From assembly GCA_039881045.1 (NCBI GenBank), contig JAYWVB010000002.1:496001-560000 (forward strand): DNA of 64,000 nucleotides. Reading direction: 5' to 3'. Source of the stretch: Chaetomium olivaceum. Lineage: Eukaryota; Ascomycota; Sordariomycetes; Sordariales; Chaetomiaceae. The translations under genes and the position numbers were made by a program. Of the stretch, positions 11,301-22,005 are shown in pieces (positions within the stretch are counted from its first letter, which is position 1; each line of letters starts with the position of its first letter). The notes below the pieces were generated by a model. That model was not told where the DNA came from. It did no database searches and was given only the letters and a program-made list of their open reading frames with translations.

Positions 11301-12558
11301 TATTAGAGGTTGAGATATTGGACTGATTCGTTTCGTTCAGCGCGCTACCCTCAATAGCTTTCTGAATGTAAGGGACAGCCTCTGAGCCCTCACGGTCCGT
11401 CATGAACTCGCGCGCAATGTCGATGAATGGCAATAGCGGAGGTTGTTCAAGAAGCTCAAACCCTTGATGACTAGCAGCAACTGGCGTGCTCGTGTTGTAT
11501 GGCTGATTCACTTCATCCCCAACCTATGACATGAACGTCGTTAAAAACCAAAGTCCCATGACAATAAAGAAATCTCAGGGTAATACGCACCTGACGTCTC
11601 GTAATTAATTGTCTAGTTTGCGACGAAGTCCCATTGGCATAAAAGCGCTCAACAACCCGATAGGCGGATAGGGGTTCCCCCGCGTATCTCTTCTGGTACG
11701 TGTCCACAAACTCGGAGTTTGGAAGGTACCACACTACTTCAGTCGCAGCTTCATCAGTTCCGTCGTACCAAGCTGTTCTGAAATGGAAACGAAAGACGCC
11801 AACGGCGTTTGCGGTGGGCCCGACGCAATTCCGGAGCGAGATGTGTGCGTTGGACTGGAAGTTCTGTTCGGAATTGACGCCTCCAACGCCTGCTGGGAGG
11901 GAGCCTCCGCATGCACCGTTGTGTGGCGCGCATATGCTGTTTGCACCAGCACCTCCTTCAACGGATCTAGAACCGCAAAACGTCAGAACTTCCACATCAG
12001 AGGGAAAAGACCATCTTGATGAAAATACAGGGAATCCTCACGTTGCAGGTGGCCACTCGTCGCAGGTCCATATCATGCCTGAATGGCCGCCTGCCTGATT
12101 GGCAATGGCGTTATATCCTGGGTCGCCCATTGTCAACGGAACCGGAAGGTTTGGGTCGACATATCGGCGAGCGGGATATGACCCTGAACCCAAACGGCTG
12201 CCCGCTGGGACGGTGTCAGGCTGGTTCGGCTCCGGACAGGATGGTTCTTCTTCCAGTTCGATGGGCAGGCAACGTTTCGTCGGTCAGTTATGCGACCTGC
12301 GTGGGTATCGTAATGGAGTTCCAGGTGGCTGACTCCCTGCAGAGCACCGAACCCGGTGGTCCTCGGGGTCAGGGGATTTCGGCGGTTGACATTCTGGCAG
12401 ATGGCTGGAAGCTTTGCGCAGTTGTACACCAGGGTCGGAACGCCGTTGGGGTTCTGCTGAACGGGCGTGCCTGCGTACTGGGCAACACCGTTGACGGTCG
12501 AGACCTGAGCAACGGCGAGCTTGTACGGAACGAGAAAAAGAAATGTTGTGATTCTCAT
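8344..12558 (-). CDS. secreted killer-toxin-like GH18 chitinase with NucA/NucB-like and chitin-binding domains
   Basis: My model has six downstream exons or exon parts, running 12297-12558, 12042-12249, 11591-11966, 11082-11523, 10912-11003 and 8344-10833, about 1,289 residues in consistent phase. A signal peptide (MRITTFLFLVPYKLAVAQ) opens the protein. A segment with CDEWPPAT followed by EGG resembles the conserved core of the DNase NucA/NucB family. Then come a Cys-rich ChtBD1 (hevein) domain (CDESSPCPDGSCCN...CGYG), a second ChtBD1, and a GH18 domain with an intact catalytic motif (GVDIDWEYP). Proline-rich linkers and a C-terminal Cys-rich domain follow, perhaps an Ecp2-like fold. Chitin-binding plus GH18 in this order is known for subgroup C (killer-toxin-like) chitinases, which resemble the alpha subunit of yeast zymocin. 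Secretion and chitin hydrolysis are well supported; nuclease activity is inference. The first junction, around 12240-12296, can be read either as a 47-nt intron or as a one-base frameshift. Confidence 0.85.
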
Positions 12559-13068
12559 ACTGGCTTGACGGTTACAGTTCTGAGTCGTTGCTGAGTCTGT
12601 AACCTATGCCAGACTTGGGCCTTGCCTCCACGGGTTCTTTAGTGTAGAACCGTGGAAAGACGATCATCTCCGGTCTGACGTACGAGACATATGTTCTCAT
12701 TGTAGATCCTAGATCTCGCCCTTTGGTACAGAATCCTTTGCTAATCTTCTGAATCCTAGTGTAACGTCCTGCGCCGTCTACCCCTATCAACTGCGTCAAA
12801 GTTGGGGCCGAGATGATCGATGAGGTGTTAGTTCCAAATTAACCGCCCTCCCCCTCACGCGGGCTGACCATCAGAAGCCCAATTAATCAGGGGGTGACTT
12901 CATCGTACCATGGTACATCGGAATTAAAGGATGGCTTTGGCCGGAGCCTTGTGGGGGCTACATATCTCATCCAGTCCTCGGCTAAGACGAGGGCTTGCGA
13001 AGCTGATAATTTGATGTTTCTCCCTTTATTCTTCTGCCCTTAACTTCATCCAATACCGTCGGGGTAAG
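12559..13068. promoter_or_regulatory. shared divergent promoter of the chitinase and LysM genes
   Basis: The two start codons face away from each other across 510 bases, so both promoters must lie here. Visible elements are a perfect 12-bp palindrome GTACCATGGTAC at 12905-12916, a GATA-type box TGATAA at 13004-13009, and GGCTAA at about 12981. Their roles are not shown. The geometry suggests co-regulation of the two secreted chitin-binding proteins. Confidence 0.6.
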
Positions 13069-14093
13069 ATGATTCTAGTGTTGCAAATCGGCTTTCTTTT
13101 CTTCCCTCTTGGGTTGGCGCGTGGTCATCCGGCGGCCCTGACTCCATCCACGATGTCGGTGAGCTGCCAGTGATGGCTAGACAGCAGACGTCCGCACCTG
13201 CCATGTCTAAACTACACACCACAGACGTCTGGACCGGCTGCGATGATGTACTGGCCCAGTTTGGAATCTACTTGGACCAGTTCAGGCTTGCCAATCCGGG
13301 CATTGGGGCCGCGTGCGATGGCTTCGTTCCTGGCAACACGTATTGTGTGGCAGCGTGTGAGTTCAAAGCGTCCCGTTGCACCTCGGTTGTACCCAGTGAT
13401 GTTCACCTTCTCTCCAGTACAGCCGAGGGTAAAAACATCTACCGACGGACGCTGCGGTGCCCAAGCAAACTTCACTGTTACATGTGTCGGGAGCGAATGG
13501 GGGGACTGCTGTGGCAGTGGCGGCTAGTAAGCATCCCAAACAAACCTCGAGCCATGATCAATCTCTAACGTGTCCTGTAACTCAGTTGTGGCACTGGTGA
13601 AGACTTCTGTGGCATGGGAAATTGCCAAGAAGGGGGGTGCTTCGGCGGAGGCGCCTACTCAACAGACGGCCTTTGCGGGCGTGACCACGACCATCTGCCA
13701 TGTCCGCCCAAGTTTGGGCTGTGCTGTTCCGCATTTGGCTTCTGTGGCAATGGCACTGAGTTTTGTAGCGATGGCTGCCAGAGCGGACCCTGTCTGACTA
13801 CCAGTACCACGACGGCCTCTGCACCTACACAGACGCCTACGCAGGCGCCAGGCTCGATTAGCAAAGACGGCACCTGCGGGTTTGCTGGGGGACTTGTGTG
13901 CAAGGGCTCTGCGTTTGGAGATTGTTGTTCAGCAGCAGGATACTGCGGAGATACCCCTTATTACTGCTCCGGCTGGTTGGGATGGTAAGGGCACTTTTCC
14001 TCGAAGACCTCGGACAATGAAACATGCTAACAACCACGTAGCCAGCCAGAGTTTGGGACCTGCAACACGGCGGCTACGACTATGATGATATAA
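13069..14093 (+). CDS. secreted LysM protein with three ChtBD1 chitin-binding domains
   Basis: Five exons: 13069-13120, 13171-13356, 13418-13526, 13586-13984 and 14042-14093, in consistent phase for about 265 residues. The first intron (50 nt, CTGAC branch point) has a weak donor and could start three bases later. A signal peptide (MILVLQIGFLFFPLGLA) is followed by a LysM domain (FGIYLDQFRLANPGIG ... NTYCVAA). After it come three hevein-type chitin-binding domains with the usual Cys spacing (TDGRCG..., TDGLCGRDH..CPPKFGLCC, KDGTCGFAGGLVCKG..GDCC). A short threonine/proline linker separates the second and third. Small LysM proteins of fungi bind chitin oligomers, protect hyphae from chitinases or dampen host chitin perception. 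The divergent placement beside a killer-toxin-like chitinase suggests self-protection or joint use on chitin; that link is inference. Confidence 0.85.
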
Positions 14094-15576
14094 CAAGTGG
14101 TCTACTAGGGAGGGAGCCCGCGGGCTGGCCCAGAAGCAAATGTTTTCTGGGGTTAGCGAAGGATGGTATCTAGGCATTCAGACGGGCAGGATACCGCCCG
14201 CAGCGGGTTCTATGAAGATACCTAGAAGGCTACGAATCTGACAAAGAAACATTTGACAAATTAATTGGTGGCCTAGCCCGTAGACCTTGGAGATACAATG
14301 TGAAATCTTGGAGATTGAGTAAACCTTGAAGCTCATCCCTATAAAAGAATACCACGAAGTGACCACCGACAGTCGAGCCCGGAGGCTTCCAGGTCGAACA
14401 GCCCCGTCCCCGCTCCGGGGTCGGCGCGACCCTGTATGTACGCTCCCTTCGTTCCTCTCTCCCCGGTGCCGCGTCATCGATCGGCCCGATCAGCTTGATC
14501 GGCCCTGCTACGCCATGCAACCCCGCACGCAAACCAAGGCAGAAAACCGATCCTCCCACCCCAAACTGGCAGTGACTGGGTAAGATGGCTGGATGGTCCG
14601 TTGACCACGTATGAAGGGAGCAGAGAAAACGAGAGGAGAGAGTAACAGGGAGAGGGATGGTCGTGTAGTTGGGGGTGGCAAATGTGAGAATAGGGGGAAA
14701 TAGGTCGGCAAGCCGGCTGGAAGTAGTAGAAAAGGAAGAGGTCGAGACAATAAACAGGAGTTTGGGGGAGAACAAAGTTTAATGCGTCATCACCTTGTCT
14801 TACCATTGAACGGACGATTCCCTGTTGTCGCTTTAGGATTTAAATCTCGACGTTTCTCCCAGAAAGGAGAGGAGGGCATTTATAATGAGGCTACAAACCA
14901 CAGAATCTAGGGGAGGGAGGAGAATATTTCCCCTCGTCATAACACGGCTCTACGAGCAAGTCGTAAGCGGGAGGCCCAGGCACGGCACTGGCTGTGGTAA
15001 ATAGTAACAGCCCTACTTGCTCTTGGGTCTATCTGGTGCTTGCCCTCTTTGACCTGTCGCTCGGGCTTGCTCCCACCGCTGGTACCACCCGACACGGGCT
15101 TTGTTATCCGTTGGCCAGATCAGAGTCCTGGAACCAGTAGTTATTTGTGGTTGTAAGAGTTACTGGATCCGCCAGGTTTATTTGAATACATTAACTACCT
15201 ACTTGCCTATTGTAAGCCCAACAAGCCTTGTGGAAGGCTCGTAAGGTTAACCCCTTTCTCGCTTTTCCACAACTACCTATCCAATAGGTATGTATCTAGG
15301 TGCCGGGTATGTCGTTGGTATTGATGGGGATGGGCAAATAAAATGATTCAGCCCGGCCTTAGTAGCCCATCGTAATACAAACTGAGTAGACTTACTTGTT
15401 TTATATAACGTTGTATTTTTGGCGGCTGAAGCCATGGTGCGTGTTATCCGTGGCGTGGCACATGGTGAGGGGTGCGGGCGGGTGTTGGGGGCCGATCGCT
15501 CCATTCCCGTACCCATTCCACTCCTTTTTACTTTCAAGTTCTCTGGACTTTCACTCATTCTGCACCTCGCTAAGGC
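14094..15576. other. gene-free stretch
   Basis: No supported gene. Overlapping frames of up to 181 codons on the minus strand (14230-14775) have no domain or consistent composition. A short run with repeated GATCGGCC units lies near 14481-14510, and TACCT/AGGTA motifs recur around 15196 and 15286. The last 150 bases should contain the promoter of the next gene. Confidence 0.5.
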
Positions 15577-16815
15577 ATGACAACATTATCAACCGACACA
15601 AGGATGGAACAACAAGACATCGCAGTGTCGTACGACGACATCGACAGCTTTGTGGCCAGTCCAGCCTCCCATCTGGAGTTGCGTTCGTTAACCGTACACC
15701 TGACGCAACCAACCTTGCCGTCGCACGAACCACAGGATGTGGAAACCAGCAATTTGCAAGTCGAGCAGACCCTCACACGTCTCGCAGACGCCATCGCACG
15801 TTTGAACAAACTGCGCGCGTTTTCCTTGTATGTCCCTCCGCACAACTCAGGACATCATTTCGAAATCTCGCAGACCGCCATCACTTCTGTTATCGAATCG
15901 CTCCCAGAAAGCTGCGTGAGCCTTGAAATCGACACCGCCGGCCTTGACCATACAACAACTGGGCCCGGGGCCGGGGCACCCATCCATCTCTGCGAGACGC
16001 TTCGCACCGTTCTCCCCCGAATGCGGCACGCCCGTCTGAGCCTGCGCACCATGTGTTCGTCCCTCTTCGGCGCCGGGGCTGCTCTGCCTCAGGACAACAC
16101 CACATCATCCTACAACCCCATTACCCTGCTCAACATGCAAACGCTTCTCGTGAACTGCAGACGCGCATGGGGAACCGCACCCATCTGCACCGGCGCCCCC
16201 AATTCCGCATCACCCCCAACCCTTCCAGCCCAGGATTCCTGGGATTCGGTCACTCACGGTCTGCAGACACTGGCCAGCACAGGGCCCGGCCGCGTGAACC
16301 CCAACGCCAGCCTCTGCGTACTGACCTCGACCCCGCAGGACAACTCCGACGCGAGCAGATACATCACGCTCATCAGGGCCGACGTGACCAGCCGGACTTC
16401 CCACGCATTCCCTGTCGCGTTTGTCTCCCGTGGCCCGCCAGCCGCGTGGTTAATAAGAACGGGCGAGGGAAGAGAGGTCATCTCCTCGGACACGGCCGCA
16501 CTCGTTGCTGTGGCGGAGGGAGAGGCGGGGTGGGTGACGACCGGGAATGGGCTGAGATTGCCGGTGCAGGTGGCGGGGGAATGGGGGCTGGAGGCTACGG
16601 CGAGTCCAGTGGAGGAAGGAAGTGTGTGGAGAGCGGCGAACCCGAGAAAGATGCACTTGCTGTGGTACAACGAGCAGCTGAGCGGTGAAAGGCTGTTGGA
16701 CGGCGAAGTCCGTTTGGGGGACGCTTATCTCTCGCGGGAGCCGCTTGTTGAACGGACACCAGCGGGATGGCAGCGGCCAGAGGTAGTGCGAAGGGCTCAG
16801 CTAGAACCTCTGTAA
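15577..16815 (+). CDS. hypothetical protein, possibly LRR/F-box-associated type
   Basis: A single-exon frame of 412 codons from the ATG at 15577, with strong coding composition. The first 200 residues read like irregular leucine-rich segments (LELRSLTVHL, LNKLRAFSLYV, LESLPESCVSLEID, LRTVLPRMRHARLSL), as in fungal proteins that follow an F-box. No F-box itself is visible. The C-terminal 100 residues contain several Trp/Val-rich strands (GWVTTGNGLRLPVQ, KMHLLWYNEQL). There is no signal peptide, membrane segment or catalytic motif. An alternative start at the internal Met (MEQQD) nine codons on is possible. I do not recognise the gene and propose no function. Confidence 0.7.
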   Translation: MTTLSTDTRMEQQDIAVSYDDIDSFVASPASHLELRSLTVHLTQPTLPSHEPQDVETSNLQVEQTLTRLADAIARLNKLRAFSLYVPPHNSGHHFEISQTAITSVIESLPESCVSLEIDTAGLDHTTTGPGAGAPIHLCETLRTVLPRMRHARLSLRTMCSSLFGAGAALPQDNTTSSYNPITLLNMQTLLVNCRRAWGTAPICTGAPNSASPPTLPAQDSWDSVTHGLQTLASTGPGRVNPNASLCVLTSTPQDNSDASRYITLIRADVTSRTSHAFPVAFVSRGPPAAWLIRTGEGREVISSDTAALVAVAEGEAGWVTTGNGLRLPVQVAGEWGLEATASPVEEGSVWRAANPRKMHLLWYNEQLSGERLLDGEVRLGDAYLSREPLVERTPAGWQRPEVVRRAQLEPL

Positions 16816-17049
16816 AGAGGTGTTGCAGGGGTGGGGAGGCGGCGAAGAAGCACGGGACGTTGTAACGTTCAGTGGGAATGGCTCTGTTTATGCTTGGTAC
16901 CCAATGTGCAAAGGCGCTGTTTTTCTAGATGCAAATTCATGTTCTTCATTACCCCCCTAAGAAACCAGTCTTGTACATACTTAACATCCCCCGTTTATCC
17001 AAATGAGACTCGGCCGGCGTTGAGATCTCGATATTAGGTTCCTGCAATC

Positions 17050-20000
17050 TTAAGCAGACTCCCGCCTCCAAAATAGCCGTTTGAGCCCTCTTGGGGCAGT
17101 TCCCTTTTCCCCTTTCCGATGCAGAGGCAGAGCCCCGCTCGTGATGCCATGCCCATGGTTAGTGCTCTCCCAGTCCCATTCCTTCTGCTTCGCAATCATG
17201 AAATCGCGAATCGCACGGGGCGAGGCCGCGGCAAGGTTACTGCGGTCCAGTTTGTTTCCTTTGACAGGACGCGCGAGGTAGCTAAAGACTCGTCGACATG
17301 TGCCGAATACTACTGCCCTGGCAGAGTGGCTGAAGGCAAGACCAAGAGACACGGTAGTGACGATGCTGGAGAGCACAACTTGAAATGGAGGTCAGACTCG
17401 GCTGCGCAATAGAACTGTAGGTAGCCACGCGGGCGTTGACTTACACATCCACATGAACTGTATCCCCATGCTCATCGTGCCGCTGTCTAGTTCCTGGGCG
17501 TTCATGCCGAAGACGGTGGCAAAAAAGGACAGGGGTAACTGGGCTTAAGTTAGTGGTTTTGTACATGCCGGCATTACGGAGGATGACCCACGAAGAAGAT
17601 GGTCACAACAGTGAACACCACAATTGATCTACCCTGGATGACAGTCTCGTCCGCCCTGCGGATCGCCGCCTTCGCTTCAATGATACCGGCCTGCTGCTGT
17701 TTCATATCGAGCAGTTCACGAAGCTGGGCACAGGGGTTAGCTGGATGTCACATTCTGTCCATCACCCCGGGCTGTGAGCCTACCTGGCTTCTAGTATTTG
17801 CCTGCCGTTTCTCCAGTTCCGCAAGCTCGTCCCGACGTAGCTTCATGTCCGAAATTAACTGGGCCGCTCTCTCGAGGGCACTGGTGGGTTTAACCTGAGA
17901 TTCGGAACATAGGCCTCGCAGAGCCTTTTCAAAGTCAATCATTACCGTGATCTGCTGAGAGTAGATCTCCTGCATAATTTGGAGCTGGTCAATGACATTC
18001 TGCGCCTCCATCAAGGCTGACCACTCAAACTTGATGTTGAGGGTCTTGCGCAGCAGCTCCTCGTCTGTTTGCAGGGGGTCTTGGTTGTTCATCCTCTTGA
18101 CGTCGCGACCAAAGCGCTCGTACGCCTCTGTCTTCTTCTCGGACTATTTCCAAATCGTGTCAGCGGTTTATCCCGGGAATGGACGAGCAGGTAGTCCCGG
18201 TTGGGCCACTTACAATGTTCGAGATAGCAGACCCAAATATATCCACCACCTCGGGTCGAAGGTCCGGTTTGGTTCTATCAAAGAACACCTTGGAGCATTC
18301 GTCAATTATGATGAGCGTTAAATCGTAGATAGACGTGATGTGACTGCCGTCCATGCCCGCGAGCCGGTCGCGGATCGCCCTGTGGATGGCGGACGGGTCT
18401 GGCTTATTACGGCCCCAGCGCCTGGGGAAAGCGGTAAGAATAGTATCTGCGATCTCGTAAGTTATTGATCCTGGTTCTGGCCCTGATGCGACTTACTTTC
18501 GTCCAACACCCACAGCCAAATTTGATCGACCATGATCACTCTTGGAATCGCCTCTGGGTCAGTTCGAGTTCGGGTTCCACGGTAAACAACTTGCTGCCGG
18601 TCCCTGTGCGCAGTATCCTCCGAGGTCCAGTTGTAGTACTGTTCGAGGGTTCTCCTGGGATGCAACGGTGACGCAGTGCCCAAGTGATCATTAACCAGCC
18701 TCCAGTCCGCTGCCTCATCGATGAGCAGATAGAGCTTGGCGGCCAGCCACAAGTAGCTCCCAAGCGCCGACTTGGGTCTCCAGGGGGGGCTATCGTCGTG
18801 CCAGCCTTCAGCATCGGAAACTGTGCTGTCCATGCGGCTGGCCATGGCTCTAGCTTGATCGATAACGCCTTCCCACGTCCCTTTCCGCTTGTTGAGCCGT
18901 TCGAAACTGGATTGCCGCTCGTTCATATTCCGGGTTTTCCGAATCACGCTCGTCATTCGGACCAAGCGCTTTTCGATCTCCCAATGCAAGTATGGCATCT
19001 TTAAGGTCATGAGCTTGTGAGCACACAAGGGGTGGCCCGAACGGCAGGGGGTGGCACACTTACAAACAATACAATGTCTTGGGACTCTGACGACCGGTAG
19101 TACGTACCGGTCGTGTTTTTCGACATCGAGTCCCCAATCGGGGCACCGACCGCATTTTGGCAGGCAAAATCCTCACCAGCCTTCCACGGTGCCGAAGGTA
19201 CGAACGCGCACCGAGGCCGGATTTGGCGGGAGTGGGCTGGCAGGTGGCTTTTACCGCCACCTCTCTCCTGTCCATGCCAGAGCTCGCGCTTCAGGAGCTT
19301 CTCGGTGTTCGACTGCGTCTTCTTGGCGCCCGGTTGGTAGAGCCCTCGTTGAGATAACCCTTGTGGCGCGTCCAGCTGTGAGCAGTCCTCCCCGTAGTAT
19401 CTCGCGATCGCGTCCTGGTACCCAAGTCAGCATTAGGAAAACGTTTTTGGGCCCTGTAAAATCCCCGGTGCATACCTCTACCCATTTCATGTTATTTGCC
19501 TGAAGGTGAAAGTAGCGTAGCTGTGTCCTGTCGGCTGAGCGCTTCAAGGGTGTCTGGGCCTCGTCATACAGCAGCTTTTGCATGGAGATCTTTTGATGCG
19601 GAAACTTCCCGTGGCAAAGCGGGTGATCCAATGTCACACCGCCCTGCCCCTTCTTGAACGCGGTCACCCACCCATTGTACCCGTAGTTGGGCTCTGCCGG
19701 GTTGTCGTCCAGGCCATCCTCGAGAGCATTCAAGTCGGGGATGTAGTTCTCCGGGGCCACGGCTTTTTGCAGGTCCGAGTACTCAAGCACTGGCCATTGT
19801 TCGACTCGCTTTAAAACCAGGCGTTGTCGGTTGAGTTCCTGCCGGCGATACCCGCTCGCTCGTGCAATGCCGACCTCGATGCGGTGAAGTTCCTCCTTGC
19901 AGACCCGGTTCGCGCGGTTCCTCCAAGTATCGTGCGCCCTCTCCAATGAACGAAGTAATGAAGAAGCGTCGGTCGCAGAGAGACGATGCCCTTCAAAAAA

Positions 20001-20174
20001 ATCCCTCAAATGCTTAATGCGCCGCAATTCCTTCTTGACCATCTCCCGCTCATGGTCGGAAAAGCTCCCGTAAAGCTCCGCCCTTTTGGAGAACCTTGCC
20101 GCAAGAAAGGCAGCCCATGCATCGGTGGGCGGTGCAGGATCAACATATTGATCCTCGACGATATACAACGGCAT
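17050..20174 (-). CDS. CorA-like Mg2+ transporter family protein
   Basis: Eight exons: 19476-20174, 19064-19414, 18497-18998, 18214-18446, 17784-18143, 17592-17723, 17445-17538 and 17050-17378, all in phase, for about 899 residues. The start is the ATG at 20172-20174 (MPLYIVEDQY); a longer frame would need a TTG. The long N-terminal cytosolic part carries signatures of fungal CorA-like proteins (LRYFHLQANNMKWVE, MPYLHWEIE, VMVDQIWLWVLDE, FPRRWGR, ITSIYDL). A helical region with coiled-coil character follows. The end has two membrane helices joined by FFATVFGMNAQEL, where the GMN motif of the CorA pore is intact. The family transports divalent cations; many fungal members with this architecture have not been tested. 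Everything needed for a working protein appears present. Confidence 0.85.
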
Positions 20175-22005
20175 CGGGAGGGAGGGAGGGCGGGTTGGTC
20201 GTGTGAGGGTTTCAGGCACCCGTGAGCCAAGCAGTCTCAAGTGAAGATTGCGGGCACAACTTCGCTTCTTTACACGTTGAGAGCATCACCAAGGAAAATT
20301 TAAGCGTTGCCAAGGCGTGCGTTGTCTGGACCAATCCCCAGCGAGCACCTGCATGACCACGATAGGCTCACTCCGCTCGCCAACATCAAGGTCTCGCTCC
20401 TGTCGTGGCCAATGGCGGGACTTGGCATCTGCAGAGTGCATTTCGGGTCCTTGGAGAGCGGGGGTGATCGACAAGGAGTGTTGACCGTCTTCTCCCACTC
20501 TGATCTTCAGAAACCCATCACACCCGTCGGGTCGTAGCGTGATGCATCCAGCTTCACCATGGTAAATGTGGCTTGTCTCTTTTCAGCTGTGTAGTGATTA
20601 GAGCGAAAATGTTGCCAATCTGGAAGGCTCCAGTGGGTTGACTGGGACATGCATTCTTGGTATCATCACGCTTGGGTGGAACAAATGGATCCGAGACATT
20701 TGTAATCAAGCAAGTCGTGAATGGTCCGTAACAACCACCCCCACCCCAAGAACTTCTCATCGGGTTTGTACCATACAACTGAAGCCTCACCGAAACTTTG
20801 CTCATCCTCACTCCTCCTTATCTCATTGAGGGCGTGTTTCGAACGTTACTATCCTCGGCCGTCCGTACCAGCTACCCCCCGGTAGCAAAGCTCGAGGGGG
20901 ATATGTCGGTCTAAGATGACGTGTCCATGTGCCGACATGGTTGACGGGACGGAGGACACTAATGCGCTTGATGTTGGGAACCCAGATCGCAGACACCCTG
21001 CCACCGTGCTGGCAATTAGTATGCCGTTGTTATGCGGGATCTAAGGGCTTGGTTAGCTGTCTGGCTTACCGCTTTATTGAGCCGGGGGATGCTGGAGGAA
21101 GACGGAGAGTGTACCATGAATCCGGGCCGGCTCTTCTTGCCTGCCGAAGTAGCGGATCAGCGTAAGCGCATCTCGCCAACCACAGGGCACAGATGCCGAA
21201 AGCTAAACTGCCCAAGACCGCGGCAAGGATAACAAGAGGAGACGAATCATAAGGCGGCCCAGGCATTGGCGTTGGGGTTGAGGCAGTTGGGGCAAGCGAT
21301 GCTGTATTGAATCGGACCAGGCTCCATTTGACATGCATCGGGGGCATCGTGATGATAGCGCACAGGGTTGTAACAAGACTTACAAGCAACCAAGTAAAAA
21401 TTGGTAGATGGATGGTCTCGATGTAGGTGAGAGTGAAAGTCTGAACTCGCTAATGACATGAGGCTGGCATGAACGACCAAACACAGAAAATGGGACTTCG
21501 CCTCGTGCTTCCTGAATCACAGTTACAGTAACACCATAATGTGTACCGTAACACTTTCTCGCCTGCCCTAAACGTGGCGGTTCAACCATCCGGGGGTGGG
21601 CATCCCAAAAGAAAGATACAAAGTTGAATCAGGGGCAACGATTTACACCTGCATTCATCCAATCAAAAAAGAAAGATGTTAGTCTACAAATACCGACATA
21701 GAATCAAGCTTTCACACCTCTAGTTATTGCCCCGTAAAATGTCGAGATGAGAGACTGGGGTCGTCACTTGTTGAGATACACGGTCACCTTCCCTTTTCGG
21801 CCTAAAGATCACTCTCCTCTTAACCGAATACAGCAGTTTGAAGGCGCAAGCCCCGCTGACTTTAGCGTCATTGGCGGGTACTGGCTCCGACAAGCGCTGT
21901 GGACAAAGTCACCGCACGCGTCCGTCCTCTTGACTCAAGTCAAACCCAGCCACCGAAATCCCTCTCCAAACAAACGTCACCACTCACCAGCAACATCACG
22001 GCAAG
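20175..22005. other. gene-free stretch
   Basis: No gene that I can support. Two overlapping minus-strand frames at about 21066-21480 are weak candidates; one has a single hydrophobic helix (LVILAAVLGSLAFGICALWL), but there is no signal peptide and no other support. The right end holds the promoter of the amidohydrolase gene. Confidence 0.45.

Noticed and set aside
14230..14775. 181-codon frame on the minus strand
   Set aside because: Composition varies along its length, overlapping frames in all phases are equally open, and there are no recognisable motifs.
21066..21480. Two overlapping minus-strand frames, one with a hydrophobic helix
   Set aside because: Only a single helix supports it; no start context, signal peptide or conserved motif.
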